NCBI GenBank assembly: GCA_910588195.1
Contig: CAJUPN010000001.1
Location: 186,001 to 250,000 of the forward strand
Direction: 5' to 3'
Origin: an uncultured Bacilli bacterium
Lineage (GTDB): Bacteria; Bacillota_I; Bacilli_A; RF39; UBA660
Length of the DNA: 64,000 nucleotides
Shown here: positions 17,167 through 25,602 of the stretch, piece by piece
How positions within the stretch are numbered: position 1 is the first letter of the stretch
Layout: every line of letters begins with the position of its first letter
The notes under the pieces: model-generated
The model's input: the letters and a program-made list of their open reading frames with translations, nothing else
Databases searched by the model: none
What the model was told of the DNA's origin: nothing
Made by a program: the position numbers and the translations under genes

Positions 17167-19650
17167 ATGATAAAAAGTATAAAATATTTTTTAGTATTAT
17201 TTGTTTCCACATTTGGATTTTCTTTATCTGTTTTAGCAGAATCTTCAAATTTTGAACCTTTTATAACAATGGATACTGATATTACTGAAAATCAAGTTAA
17301 ATTAGCTTTAGGTTTTGCTGGGGAAGAATTAATGACTGTTAAAAGTACTTTAGCTTATGATTCAAATAAGTTATCTTTAGTTGAAGTACAAGCATTAGAT
17401 AACTTTAATGTAACTACTTCATTAGAGGAAAGTGATGGGAAATATAGGACCATAGAAATATTAGCTGATAGTGATTATTCTTTTAATGAGTCTAATTATG
17501 CTGTTTTAGTATTTGAAGTAAAAAATAACTTTAAAAAAAATAATAAATCAGATGTATTTTTATATGATTATACAGCATCTGGACCTGAAAAAATTAAATT
17601 TCGTTCTAAAGGAGTTATTGCAACTTTAAATCGAGTTTCTATATCCGAGATGAATTTTGTTTTAGATAATATAGATAATGGAACTAAAACAAAGTATTGG
17701 TTATTAAGTCATATTTATTTATTCGTTATTATTATATTAGTTATTGTTGGTGTAGTAGTACTTATTCTTTTACTTCCTTCGAAGCGAAAAAAAGAAATGC
17801 GTGAGAAAACTTCAGAAGAATCAATTAAAGCTGATAATTATGATCCTTCACAATCTAATATTAAGATTGATAGAGAAGCTATAGATGCAATTGGAAAAGT
17901 TGAAAAGCCAATTGATATGACACAGGCAATAATTGTTAACGAAGACGTAAAGCCTTTTGGAGATATAGTAGGAAAGTTTGATTCAGTGGAAGATAAAAAT
18001 ACTCCAGAGCAAGTTAATGCAGTTGAAGCTCCAATAAATGTTTTTGAAAATCGTACACCCGATCTAATGAATGCAAATAATAATCAAGCTCCTGTTAATC
18101 AGACGGAACTTCCTAAAGTAACTGGAGAAGTTAAAGATGTTGGAACTTCTGTTAATGGTTTTGATCCTTTTAATGCAACTATTGACAATCAAGATAATAG
18201 TGATAAAACTGTAGAAACACTAGAAGAAATGCCAGTTTTAAAAGAAAATGTTAATAATCAACAAAGTGCACCTAATTCTGAGCTTACAGTTATTAATCCT
18301 CAAAATTTTGAAAGTGTTGAACTTCCAAAGCTAAATGAAGATATTAATTTAGGAGTAAGTTCTAATAATGATGAGAATAAAACATCTAATAATGGAAGTA
18401 ATATTTTGTCTATTTTATTTGTGTTGTTTATGTTGTCATCATTCCTCGTTACTAATGTATTTGCTGAAGAAGGTAATTTTCAGATATCTGCTTTAAGAGA
18501 TTGTGTTGTTGGGAGAACAGCTTATGATAAATCTCTTGATTATAATAATGATGGTGTAGTAGATATTTTAGATATTATTGAAACTAAGGATTTAACAAAT
18601 TGTAGTTTTGAAAATTTGTTATCAACGGACCCTGGATTTGCTGAAATTCATGGAAAAAGTAATAACTTAATTAGTAGTGATTCTAATTATGTTCCTCCTA
18701 CAAAAAGAGCTGGTAAGAAAACTACTAGAACGACAAAAGAAAGAACAACTAGAAATACGACTACAAGAAAGCAATCTGGTGGTTCATCTTCAGGTGGTTC
18801 ATCATCTGGTGGATCAAGTGGTGGTTCATCTAGTGGGGCAACTAATAGAACTACGACAGCAAGAAATACAACAACTAGAAATACAACTACAAGGAGAACA
18901 ACTACAGGAAAAACACAAGCACCAACTTATAATGTAAAAATAAATACAACAAATGGAAGTGCTAATCCAAGTTCTTTTGATTTACAAGTTGGAAAATCAA
19001 AAACAGTTACTTTAACACCAATTGAAGGCTATACTCTTGATGAAGCTTCTTCAAAATGCAGTGGTGTTGCTTATTCATTTAGTTCTTCAACGAGATTGAT
19101 GCTTGCTAATATAAGTGGAAATGCAACATGTAATTTAAAATTTGTTCCAAGTAGTGATATTAGAGTAACTTTAAATTATTATATTGGAAAAGGAAATTCT
19201 AATTATGTTACACCAGATATAAGTTATTCTTCAAAATCTGTTAGTAATGGTGGAAATGGAGTTTATAATCAAAAATGGTCAACAGGAGTTGCTTTACCTA
19301 CGGGATATAGATTGAGAGAAGCACCTAGTTGTGGAAGTTATAGTAATGGGGTATTTTCTATAACTATTCCAGCTAATTCTATTACATGTAAAATGTATTT
19401 TGATCCTCTTCTATATAATTTTAGAGTATATGTTTCGGGTCAAAGTTCACAAATAAATACAGGAACACTTACAAGAATTTTCTATGGTGAAAAGAAAAAA
19501 ATTGAATTCCCTTCAAATTCTTTATATAAAAATGTTTCATGTTCTGGAGGGACAGCATCAAAATTATCAAGATCTGGAAGTAGTCCATACATGTATTCTT
19601 TTTACTATACCCATGGTTCTACTGGGGATGCTACTTGTAATATTTCTTAG
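17167..19650 (+). CDS. Cell-surface protein with cohesin-like and dockerin-like domains
   Basis: Start at 17167 chosen for the signal peptide (MIKSIKYFLVLF, cleavage likely after VLA); 827 residues. Residues ~25-160 resemble a cohesin domain (TLAYDSNKLSLVEV, AVLVFEVKNNF). A membrane segment (~172-192) and a long acidic disordered part follow. A second hydrophobic stretch near 410 (ILSILFVLFMLSSFLV, then FAEE) looks like another signal peptide, followed by a dockerin-like calcium loop (DYNNDGVVDILDI). A Thr/Arg- and Gly/Ser-rich linker then leads to ~240 residues of cysteine-containing beta-type domains. Cohesin-dockerin pairs hold multi-protein complexes on cell surfaces. Having both in one chain, with two export-like segments, suggests a fusion of two genes. 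Confidence 0.65.
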   Translation: MIKSIKYFLVLFVSTFGFSLSVLAESSNFEPFITMDTDITENQVKLALGFAGEELMTVKSTLAYDSNKLSLVEVQALDNFNVTTSLEESDGKYRTIEILADSDYSFNESNYAVLVFEVKNNFKKNNKSDVFLYDYTASGPEKIKFRSKGVIATLNRVSISEMNFVLDNIDNGTKTKYWLLSHIYLFVIIILVIVGVVVLILLLPSKRKKEMREKTSEESIKADNYDPSQSNIKIDREAIDAIGKVEKPIDMTQAIIVNEDVKPFGDIVGKFDSVEDKNTPEQVNAVEAPINVFENRTPDLMNANNNQAPVNQTELPKVTGEVKDVGTSVNGFDPFNATIDNQDNSDKTVETLEEMPVLKENVNNQQSAPNSELTVINPQNFESVELPKLNEDINLGVSSNNDENKTSNNGSNILSILFVLFMLSSFLVTNVFAEEGNFQISALRDCVVGRTAYDKSLDYNNDGVVDILDIIETKDLTNCSFENLLSTDPGFAEIHGKSNNLISSDSNYVPPTKRAGKKTTRTTKERTTRNTTTRKQSGGSSSGGSSSGGSSGGSSSGATNRTTTARNTTTRNTTTRRTTTGKTQAPTYNVKINTTNGSANPSSFDLQVGKSKTVTLTPIEGYTLDEASSKCSGVAYSFSSSTRLMLANISGNATCNLKFVPSSDIRVTLNYYIGKGNSNYVTPDISYSSKSVSNGGNGVYNQKWSTGVALPTGYRLREAPSCGSYSNGVFSITIPANSITCKMYFDPLLYNFRVYVSGQSSQINTGTLTRIFYGEKKKIEFPSNSLYKNVSCSGGTASKLSRSGSSPYMYSFYYTHGSTGDATCNIS

Positions 19651-19671
19651 ACTATTATTAGTTAATTTGTA

Positions 19672-19700
19672 TTGACATTAACTTCTATAGAGAATATAAT
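19672..19700 (+). promoter_or_regulatory. Sigma-A promoter of the CYTH-ileS operon
   Basis: TTGACA at 19672-19677 and TATAAT at 19695-19700 with exactly 17 bp between: a perfect consensus promoter directly ahead of the T-box. Confidence 0.9.
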
Positions 19701-19706
19701 TTTGTT

Positions 19707-19922
19707 TATAAAGCAATTGAGGAAGACGTTAAATAAACAATACTTTAAGAGAGTCTATGGTTGGTGAAAATAGATAAGTTGGTTTATTTAAGAATCACTT
19801 CTGATGCGTCTTAGGGAAACTTAGGAACGAGTTCTCGCGTTAAGAGATTAAGTGCATGTTAAACTCATGAAATAGGGTGGTACCGCGAAATTTATTCGTC
19901 CCTATATTCGTGAGTTTTTATT
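19707..19922 (+). promoter_or_regulatory. T-box leader, isoleucine-type, controlling CYTH-ileS
   Basis: The conserved T-box sequence GGGTGGTACCGCG is at 19875-19887. A long Stem I region precedes it, and the likely specifier ATC (Ile) is at 19794-19796 in the context AGAATCAC. AAACTCATGA pairs with the TCGTGAGTTT before a T run to give the terminator. Uncharged tRNA-Ile would stabilise the antiterminator and permit transcription of ileS. Confidence 0.92.
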
Positions 19923-19938
19923 TTGTGAAGGAGGTTTT

Positions 19939-20478
19939 ATGAAAACAGAGTATGAGATAAGAATTTTGGAAATTGATCATGATAAAATGGTTGATAAATT
20001 AGAAAAGCTTGGTGCAAAGAAGACAATGGATGCACTCCAAGAAAGATATATATATGATGTTATTCCGAAAGTTGAACATAAATGGATAAGACTTAGAACA
20101 AATGGTAAAGATTCTACTTTAACAATTAAGGATTTGAAAAGTAAAAGTATTGATGGGATGAAAGAAATTGAAATAGGTGTTAGTGATTTTTATAAAACTA
20201 ATGAACTTTTGGAAAACTTAGGATACAAAAGCAAAGGATTTCAACAAAATAAACGTGTACAATATATTCTTGATGATGTAGAGATAGATTTGGATAAATG
20301 GCCATTTATACCTGAATATATGGAAATTGAGGGTAAGGATGAGGATAGTGTAAGAAAAATGTTAAAGACACTAGACATTAATAGTGAACAAGTTACTACA
20401 ATGGATGTTGATAGCATATATAAACATTATGGATATGAAACAATAGATAATTTAAGATTTGATGAGGAGGAATTATAA
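19939..20478 (+). CDS. CYTH-domain protein (adenylate cyclase class IV / triphosphatase family)
   Basis: GAAGGAGG lies upstream of the ATG; 179 residues. The N-terminal motif EYEIRI is the CYTH ExExK/R signature. Later come KWIRLRTNG, TLTIKD, and acidic strands (IEIGV, DVEIDLDKWPFIPEYMEIEG) typical of the triphosphate tunnel. CYTH enzymes act on triphosphorylated substrates (thiamine triphosphate, inorganic triphosphate, ATP); the substrate here is unknown. Its stop overlaps the ileS start (TAATG) and both lie behind the Ile T-box, so it is induced when isoleucyl-tRNA runs low. That is an odd position for such an enzyme. Confidence 0.85.
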   Translation: MKTEYEIRILEIDHDKMVDKLEKLGAKKTMDALQERYIYDVIPKVEHKWIRLRTNGKDSTLTIKDLKSKSIDGMKEIEIGVSDFYKTNELLENLGYKSKGFQQNKRVQYILDDVEIDLDKWPFIPEYMEIEGKDEDSVRKMLKTLDINSEQVTTMDVDSIYKHYGYETIDNLRFDEEEL

Positions 20479-23400
20479 TGAAAGATTTTAAAGAATTAGA
20501 TAAAAGAAATGTTCATGAAGTAGAAGAAAGTATATTAAATGAATGGAAGAAGCAAGATATTTTAAATAAATGTATTGATTCGAGAAAAGAGAATTGGGTA
20601 TTTTATGATGGTCCAATTTATGCGAATGCTAAACCAGGAATTCATCATGTTTTAGCTAAAGCTATAAAGGATTCATTTTGTAAATATAAAACTATGCAAG
20701 GATATCGTGTAGAAAGAAAAATTGGTCTTGATACCCATGGGTTACCAATTGAAGTAAATGTTGAAAAAAAGCTTGGATTCAAAACAAAAGCGGATATTGA
20801 AGAGTTTGGTGTTGAAAATTTTTGTAAAGAATGTAATAAAGCTACAGCTATAAATATTGACGAAATAAATAATGTTACTGATATGATGGGACAATTTATT
20901 GATTGTGAGCATCCTTATGTAACATGTTCTAATGAATTTATTGAATCTGAATGGTGGATTATTAAAGAAATGGATAAAAAAGGACTAATTTACCATGGGA
21001 ATAAGGTTTTATGGTATTGTCCTAGGTGTGGAACTGAGCTTTCACAAAATGAAGTATCTCAGGGATATGAAAGTGTTTCTGTTAATACAGTAATTGTTCC
21101 ACTTAAAGTTGTTGATAAAGATGAGTATTTTCTTGCTTGGACAACGACACCTTGGACATTAATGGCGAATGTAGCAATTTGTGTTAATCCAGATTTAAGT
21201 TATGTTAAAGTAGAATCCCAAGGCTATAAATTTATTTTAGCAGAGAGTTTAGCAACTTCTGTTTTGGGTGATGAATATAAAGTATTAGAAAGTTATAAGG
21301 GGTCAGATTTAGTTGGAATTAAGTATGAACAATTAATGCCTTTTGTTAAGGTTGAAGGAAAGTGTCATGAAGTTATAGCTGATGGTTATGTTACAGCTGA
21401 TGATGGTACTGGTATTGTTCATATTGCACCAGCATATGGAGCTGATGATAATCGTGTAGTTACTGAAAATGGTATAGGTTTTGTCAATCCTGTAGGTGAA
21501 GATGGATGTTATACTGAAGGACCTTGGAAAGGAAGATTAGTTACTGATTCGGATCTTGAAATAGATATTATTAAATGGTTAAAAGAAAATGATAAGTTAT
21601 TTAAAAAGATTAAAATAACTCATGATTATCCACATTGTTGGAGATGTCATTCCCCATTGATTAGCTATCCAAAACCAGCTTGGTATGTTAAGACTACTGC
21701 TTACAAGGATAAAATAATTGAAGCCAATAAAAAGATTAATTGGTATCCTGATTATGTTGGAACTAAAAGATTTGCAAATTGGCTTGATAATATGATTGAT
21801 TGGGGAATCTCAAGAAATAGATATTGGGGGTGTCCACTTCCTATTTGGATATGTGATGACTGTGGAGAAAGACACGTTATTGGTTCTTTAGAAGAATTAG
21901 AATCAATGAAGATTGAAGATGTTGATGTTAAATCAATTGAGTTACATCGTCCATATGTTGATGACTTGCATTTAAAATGTCCAAAATGTAGTGGAAAGAT
22001 GACAAGAGTTTTAGATGTTTTAGATGTTTGGTTTGATTCAGGTTCAATGCCATATGCTCAATTTCATTATCCATTTGAAAATAAAGAGTTATTTGAATCG
22101 CAATTCCCAGCAGATTTTATTGCTGAAGGTTTAGATCAAACTCGTGGTTGGTTCTATGTTCTTTTAGTTATTTCGACTATAATTTCTGGAGAATCGAGTT
22201 TTAAAAATGTTGTTGTAAATGATATGGTCTTAGATGGACAGGGTAAGAAGATGAGTAAATCGACAGGAAATGTAGTTGATCCAACTGTTGCTTTAAAGGA
22301 ATATGGTGCTGATAATGTTAGATGGTATATGTTCTATACATCACCTGTTTGGACACCATTAAAATATGATAATGCTGGTGTAAAAGAAGTTCATTCAAAA
22401 TTCTTTAATCCATTTAAAAATACTTATTCATTCTTCCAAATGTATGCAAATATTGATGGAATTGATATTGCTGATTGTAATGTTTCTTATGAAAAAAGGG
22501 AAGAGATTGATAAATGGTTAATAAGTAAATATAATAAATTACTTAAAAATGTTACAGACTCTTATGAAAAGTATGATTTAAATGAAGTAGTTAGATACAT
22601 TACTTCGTTTGTTTCCGAAGATTTATCTAATTGGTATATTAGACGTAATAGAGGAAGATTTTGGGCAAGTGAACTTGATGATTCTAAAAAGTCTGTTTAT
22701 TTAACAACTTATGAAGTATTAGTTGGAATTGCTAAAATGTGTGCTCCAATTATACCTTATACAACAGAGGAGATTTATAAAAATCTTACAGGTGAAGAGT
22801 CAGTTCATTTGGCTGATTTCCCTAAATATGATGAATCACTTATTAATGAAAGTATTGAAGTAAAAATGGATTTAGTAAGAGATTTAATTTCTACTGGACG
22901 TTATGTTAGAGAAGAAACAAAGATAAAGGTTCGTCAACCAATAAGTGAATGTTTAATTGATGGTAAATATGAAACTATTTTAGGTGATTTAGTAGGTTTA
23001 ATTAATGAAGAGTTAAATGTAAAAAAAGTTACATTTGTTGATGATTTATCTAAATATATGAATTTTACAATTAAACCTAATTTTAAAGTATGTGGAGCAA
23101 TGTTTGGCCCAAAGATGAAAGATTATCAATCAGCATTACTTGATTTACATGATGAAGATATTGAACTTATATTGAAAGAAGAGACTGTTACGATTGATTT
23201 TGATGGTGGAAGAATTGATATAACTCCAGATATGGTTGATGTAAGAATTGAATCTAAAGAAGGATTTAATGTAGGAATGGAAAATAATAAGTTTATTATT
23301 TTAAATACTGAGTTAACTCGTGAACTTATTTTAGAAGGTCTTGCAAGAGAAATTGTGTCTAAGGTTCAAAATATTAGAAAAACTAATGGTTTTGAAATTG

Positions 23401-23573
23401 CTGATAGAATAAACTTATATTATGATGGAGACAATGAAATAGTTGAAGCATTAGAAATGTTTAAAGATTATATCAAAGAAGAAACTTTATCTGTTGAAGT
23501 AACTCGTGAAGCTAAAGGTGAAGTTGTTGATATCAATGGTCATGATGTTAACATATATATAGAAAAAAATTAG
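20478..23573 (+). CDS. ileS: Isoleucyl-tRNA synthetase, IleRS2-like with GxHH active-site motif
   Basis: The ATG overlaps the previous stop; GAGGAGG upstream; 1031 residues, the length of long eukaryote-like (type 2) IleRS. The class I HIGH motif appears as GIHH at residues 54-57 (AKPGIHHV) and KMSKS is intact at about 592-596. The editing domain has TTTPWTL and the tryptophan-rich catalytic segment (WGISRNRYWGCPLPIW) is present. It charges tRNA-Ile in the cytosol. In type 2 enzymes a swap of the first and third HIGH residues (GxHH) is reported to give very high resistance to mupirocin, so resistance is predicted here but not shown. The stop codon is within the terminator stem. Confidence 0.95.
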   Translation: MKDFKELDKRNVHEVEESILNEWKKQDILNKCIDSRKENWVFYDGPIYANAKPGIHHVLAKAIKDSFCKYKTMQGYRVERKIGLDTHGLPIEVNVEKKLGFKTKADIEEFGVENFCKECNKATAINIDEINNVTDMMGQFIDCEHPYVTCSNEFIESEWWIIKEMDKKGLIYHGNKVLWYCPRCGTELSQNEVSQGYESVSVNTVIVPLKVVDKDEYFLAWTTTPWTLMANVAICVNPDLSYVKVESQGYKFILAESLATSVLGDEYKVLESYKGSDLVGIKYEQLMPFVKVEGKCHEVIADGYVTADDGTGIVHIAPAYGADDNRVVTENGIGFVNPVGEDGCYTEGPWKGRLVTDSDLEIDIIKWLKENDKLFKKIKITHDYPHCWRCHSPLISYPKPAWYVKTTAYKDKIIEANKKINWYPDYVGTKRFANWLDNMIDWGISRNRYWGCPLPIWICDDCGERHVIGSLEELESMKIEDVDVKSIELHRPYVDDLHLKCPKCSGKMTRVLDVLDVWFDSGSMPYAQFHYPFENKELFESQFPADFIAEGLDQTRGWFYVLLVISTIISGESSFKNVVVNDMVLDGQGKKMSKSTGNVVDPTVALKEYGADNVRWYMFYTSPVWTPLKYDNAGVKEVHSKFFNPFKNTYSFFQMYANIDGIDIADCNVSYEKREEIDKWLISKYNKLLKNVTDSYEKYDLNEVVRYITSFVSEDLSNWYIRRNRGRFWASELDDSKKSVYLTTYEVLVGIAKMCAPIIPYTTEEIYKNLTGEESVHLADFPKYDESLINESIEVKMDLVRDLISTGRYVREETKIKVRQPISECLIDGKYETILGDLVGLINEELNVKKVTFVDDLSKYMNFTIKPNFKVCGAMFGPKMKDYQSALLDLHDEDIELILKEETVTIDFDGGRIDITPDMVDVRIESKEGFNVGMENNKFIILNTELTRELILEGLAREIVSKVQNIRKTNGFEIADRINLYYDGDNEIVEALEMFKDYIKEETLSVEVTREAKGEVVDINGHDVNIYIEKN

Positions 23574-23596
23574 AAGACAATTCTTCTAATTTTTTT
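23566..23596 (+). terminator. Terminator after ileS
   Basis: ATTAGAAGA / TCTTCTAAT stem plus T run; the ileS TAG is inside the left arm. It is the same hairpin as that behind gap (15116-15149). Confidence 0.9.
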
Positions 23597-23747
23597 GTGA
23601 CATAATGTGACAAAATCGCCTATTGCTATTCTAGGAAAAGGTGATTATTATAGTAACTTGTGAAACAGAGGTAAAGATGCAAAACACTCGCTTTTATTCT
23701 TTGGCTAATTTGTTCAGGGGGATGTAGTAGTAAAAGGAGTGGTGCTT

Positions 23748-23822
23748 ATGAGTAAACAAGGCTTATTAAGAATTATCGAGTTATTGTTGAAAATAATTTT
23801 GGTGTTAGTAATAAAATACTGA
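23748..23822 (+). CDS. 24-residue hydrophobic peptide, candidate type I toxin (copy 2)
   Basis: Identical in product to copy 1 (starts MSKQGLLRII), with the same AAAGGAG spacing. Three unchanged coding copies argue that the peptide is translated and under selection, or that the copies are very recent. Confidence 0.6.
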   Translation: MSKQGLLRIIELLLKIILVLVIKY

Positions 23823-23826
23823 CATC

Positions 23827-23911
23827 AAAAAAGCATCTTTATTTTCTGAATAAAGATGCCCAAAAAACTATAGTGTTTAGCATCAGCCAAAGAAGCTTCT
23901 GTTTCACACTC
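23827..23911 (-). ncRNA. Predicted ~85-nt antisense RNA (copy 2)
   Basis: Driven by TTGAAT-17-TATAAT on the minus strand and ended by the hairpin 23833-23859 with six U. Its sequence is almost the same as the copy 1 RNA, so it could act on all three mRNAs. Confidence 0.58.
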
Positions 23912-24123
23912 AACATAATTATAACAAAGCTTGGATTATCATTCAAGTTTTTAAATTATCAATAATTTATATTTAGACAAAATGTGACAAAGTCTCCTAT
24001 TGTATTTAAGGAAAAGGTGATTATTATAGTAACTTGTGAAACAGAAGTAAAGATGCAAAACACTCACTTTTATTCTTTGGCTAATTTGTTCAGGGGGATG
24101 TAGTAGTAAAAGGAGTGGTGCTT

Positions 24124-24198
24124 ATGAGTAAACAAGGCTTATTAAGAATTATCGAGTTATTGTTGAAAATAATTTTGGTGTTAGTAATAAAATACTGA
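24124..24198 (+). CDS. 24-residue hydrophobic peptide, candidate type I toxin (copy 3)
   Basis: Same peptide and ribosome binding site as copies 1 and 2. Confidence 0.6.
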   Translation: MSKQGLLRIIELLLKIILVLVIKY

Positions 24199-24202
24199 CA
24201 TC

Positions 24203-24287
24203 AAAAAAGCATCTTTATTTTCTGAATAAAGATGCCCAAAAAACTATAGTGTTTAGCATCAGCCAAAGAAGCTTCTGTTTCACACTC
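24203..24287 (-). ncRNA. Predicted ~85-nt antisense RNA (copy 3)
   Basis: Same promoter boxes as the other copies and the same hairpin end (24209-24235), read on the minus strand. Confidence 0.58.
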
Positions 24288-24330
24288 AACATAATTATAA
24301 CAAAGCTTGAATTTTCATTCAAGTTTTTAA

Positions 24331-24396
24331 TTGATAGAAAATAATGATTGTTCTGAGGCTTGGACAACTGAAAATGTAATAATTAAAGAAGCATAA
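24331..24396 (+). pseudogene. Leftover 3' end of a BspA-type gene
   Basis: The frame reads EAWTTENVIIKEA and stop, nearly identical to the last residues of the protein at 15697; only ~20 codons remain and there is no start. At 15.1 kb the order is terminator, element, BspA gene. Here it is terminator, element, element, BspA tail, so a BspA gene was probably deleted at this place. Confidence 0.75.
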
Positions 24397-24413
24397 TAAT
24401 TTGCTTCTTTTTT
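24385..24413 (+). terminator. Terminator of the lost BspA gene
   Basis: AAAGAAGCA and TGCTTCTTT stem with following T residues, kept behind the gene remnant. Confidence 0.75.
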
Positions 24414-24490
24414 CTTTCTTTATAAGTGAAATACCTTTTTATTTCTATCTTTATATGTTATAATTCTATTATAGAATAGGAAGGATAAGC

Positions 24491-25015
24491 ATGAACTTTG
24501 ATCAATTAACAAGAATGTTATATCAAGAAAATATTAATTGGGTTTATTCAATAATTCGTGATTTAGATACTAAAGGTGTCGAAAGAAAAGATAAGTTTAT
24601 TGCAGATCCTTATATTTTTAATAATATTGTTGCTCTTGGGTATTATTTTATGAATCTTTATATAGTTAGCAATATTAATAACTATACTGAAGAAGATGCC
24701 AATATGGTTATGAATGCAATAATTACTGGTGCTAGTAGTTATGATCAATATAAATTAAGTCAAATATATAAAAGAGATATAAAGCTTGATACGTTAGTAG
24801 AACAGTATAATTCGATTGTTCGTAAGACAAAAGCTTATTCACCTAATGATGGGTTAAAAGCAAGAGTTATAGCTGTTGATGAAATATATAGAAGAATTTA
24901 TGATATTTTTAATAAAAGACACTTTAATGTCTTTGTAAAAGTATTTATTACATCTTTTAAAGATTATGAGAATAGTGTTAAGGAAATTATAGATAATTAT
25001 TTAGTTAAGAGATAA
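24491..25015 (+). CDS. Uncharacterised helical protein
   Basis: 174 residues with AGGAAGG upstream. It is predicted cytosolic, with no signal or membrane segment, and largely helical (LTRMLYQENINWVYSII, AVDEIYRRIYDIF). I do not recognise a family. It is followed after 11 bp by another small protein of similar character, so the two are likely an operon ending at 25488. Confidence 0.75.
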   Translation: MNFDQLTRMLYQENINWVYSIIRDLDTKGVERKDKFIADPYIFNNIVALGYYFMNLYIVSNINNYTEEDANMVMNAIITGASSYDQYKLSQIYKRDIKLDTLVEQYNSIVRKTKAYSPNDGLKARVIAVDEIYRRIYDIFNKRHFNVFVKVFITSFKDYENSVKEIIDNYLVKR

Positions 25016-25026
25016 GGATTGGTAAC

Positions 25027-25485
25027 ATGTTTAGTAATGAAAAAATTAAACAAGTTTTTAATGCGATTAAAGATAATGGTATTGAAGCTTTTGATGATGA
25101 ATCACTAGCTAAATTATTATCTATTTTAAGCGAAGAAGAATTTGATTTGTTTGAAGCAAGGTGTTATCAAGAATTAGATGGAATAGAAGCATTGAAAAGA
25201 ATAATGGGCATTAGATCTTTTGCAGAAGCAATGGTTGTTCGTGAATTATATCGTATTCGTACAAATAGTTTATATGATTCTTACAAAAATTCATTAGTAG
25301 ATGGAACTTATCGAGAGTTATTTAAAAGTTTAAAGGTTGAAGAACTTGCTGATTTAAAAAAATATGTTTCTTTCACTATTGATACTAGTGATGAAGAAAA
25401 TATTAGTGGTTCAAAGAAGATTATTAATATGATAACTCGAGAGATTAAAACTAAAGAAGAGTTAAGAAAACCACGATTTGAATAA
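25027..25485 (+). CDS. Uncharacterised helical protein
   Basis: 152 residues, cytosolic, acidic/basic mixed and helix-rich (FNAIKDNGIEAFDDESLAKL, AMVVRELYRIRTNSLYDSY). AAGGATTGG precedes the ATG. No family recognised. Its size and layout pair it with the gene before it. Confidence 0.75.
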   Translation: MFSNEKIKQVFNAIKDNGIEAFDDESLAKLLSILSEEEFDLFEARCYQELDGIEALKRIMGIRSFAEAMVVRELYRIRTNSLYDSYKNSLVDGTYRELFKSLKVEELADLKKYVSFTIDTSDEENISGSKKIINMITREIKTKEELRKPRFE

Positions 25486-25487
25486 TG

Positions 25488-25508
25488 AAAGACATAATGT
25501 CTTTTTTT
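25488..25508 (+). terminator. Terminator after the 24.5-25.5 kb pair
   Basis: AAAGAC and GTCTTT stem followed by a T run. Confidence 0.7.
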
Positions 25509-25602
25509 ATTTAACAATTAAATTAGCAATTTGCTATTTTTAGTTATGCATGTTATAATTTTAATCAATTGTTGATTTTATTAACAATGAGGGGGATTTT
25601 TA

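Larger units (their letters stand above)
23597..23947 (+). repeat. Copy 2 of the ~350-bp peptide/antisense element
   Basis: Same parts as copy 1. The plus-strand promoter is TTGCTA at 23623, 17-bp spacer, TATTAT at 23646. The minus-strand promoter complements are 23918-23923 and 23941-23946, again 17 bp apart, although the spacer sequence differs. One leader change (A to G in GTGAAACAGAGG) converts an A-U pair with the 3' motif into a G-U pair, so RNA pairing is kept. Copy 3 follows in tandem. Confidence 0.85.
23975..24323 (+). repeat. Copy 3 of the ~350-bp peptide/antisense element
   Basis: Tandem with copy 2 after ~30 bp of unrelated sequence. The plus-strand boxes are TTGTAT and TATTAT, 16 bp apart. 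The minus-strand promoter complements are 24294-24299 and 24317-24322, 17 bp apart. The gap from 23574 to 24490 is filled by copies 2 and 3, a BspA-tail remnant and a terminator. Confidence 0.85.

Noticed and set aside
18677..18937. Second plus-strand ORF inside the cohesin/dockerin gene
   Set aside because: Low-complexity frame opposite a Thr/Arg/Gly/Ser linker, with no start signal.
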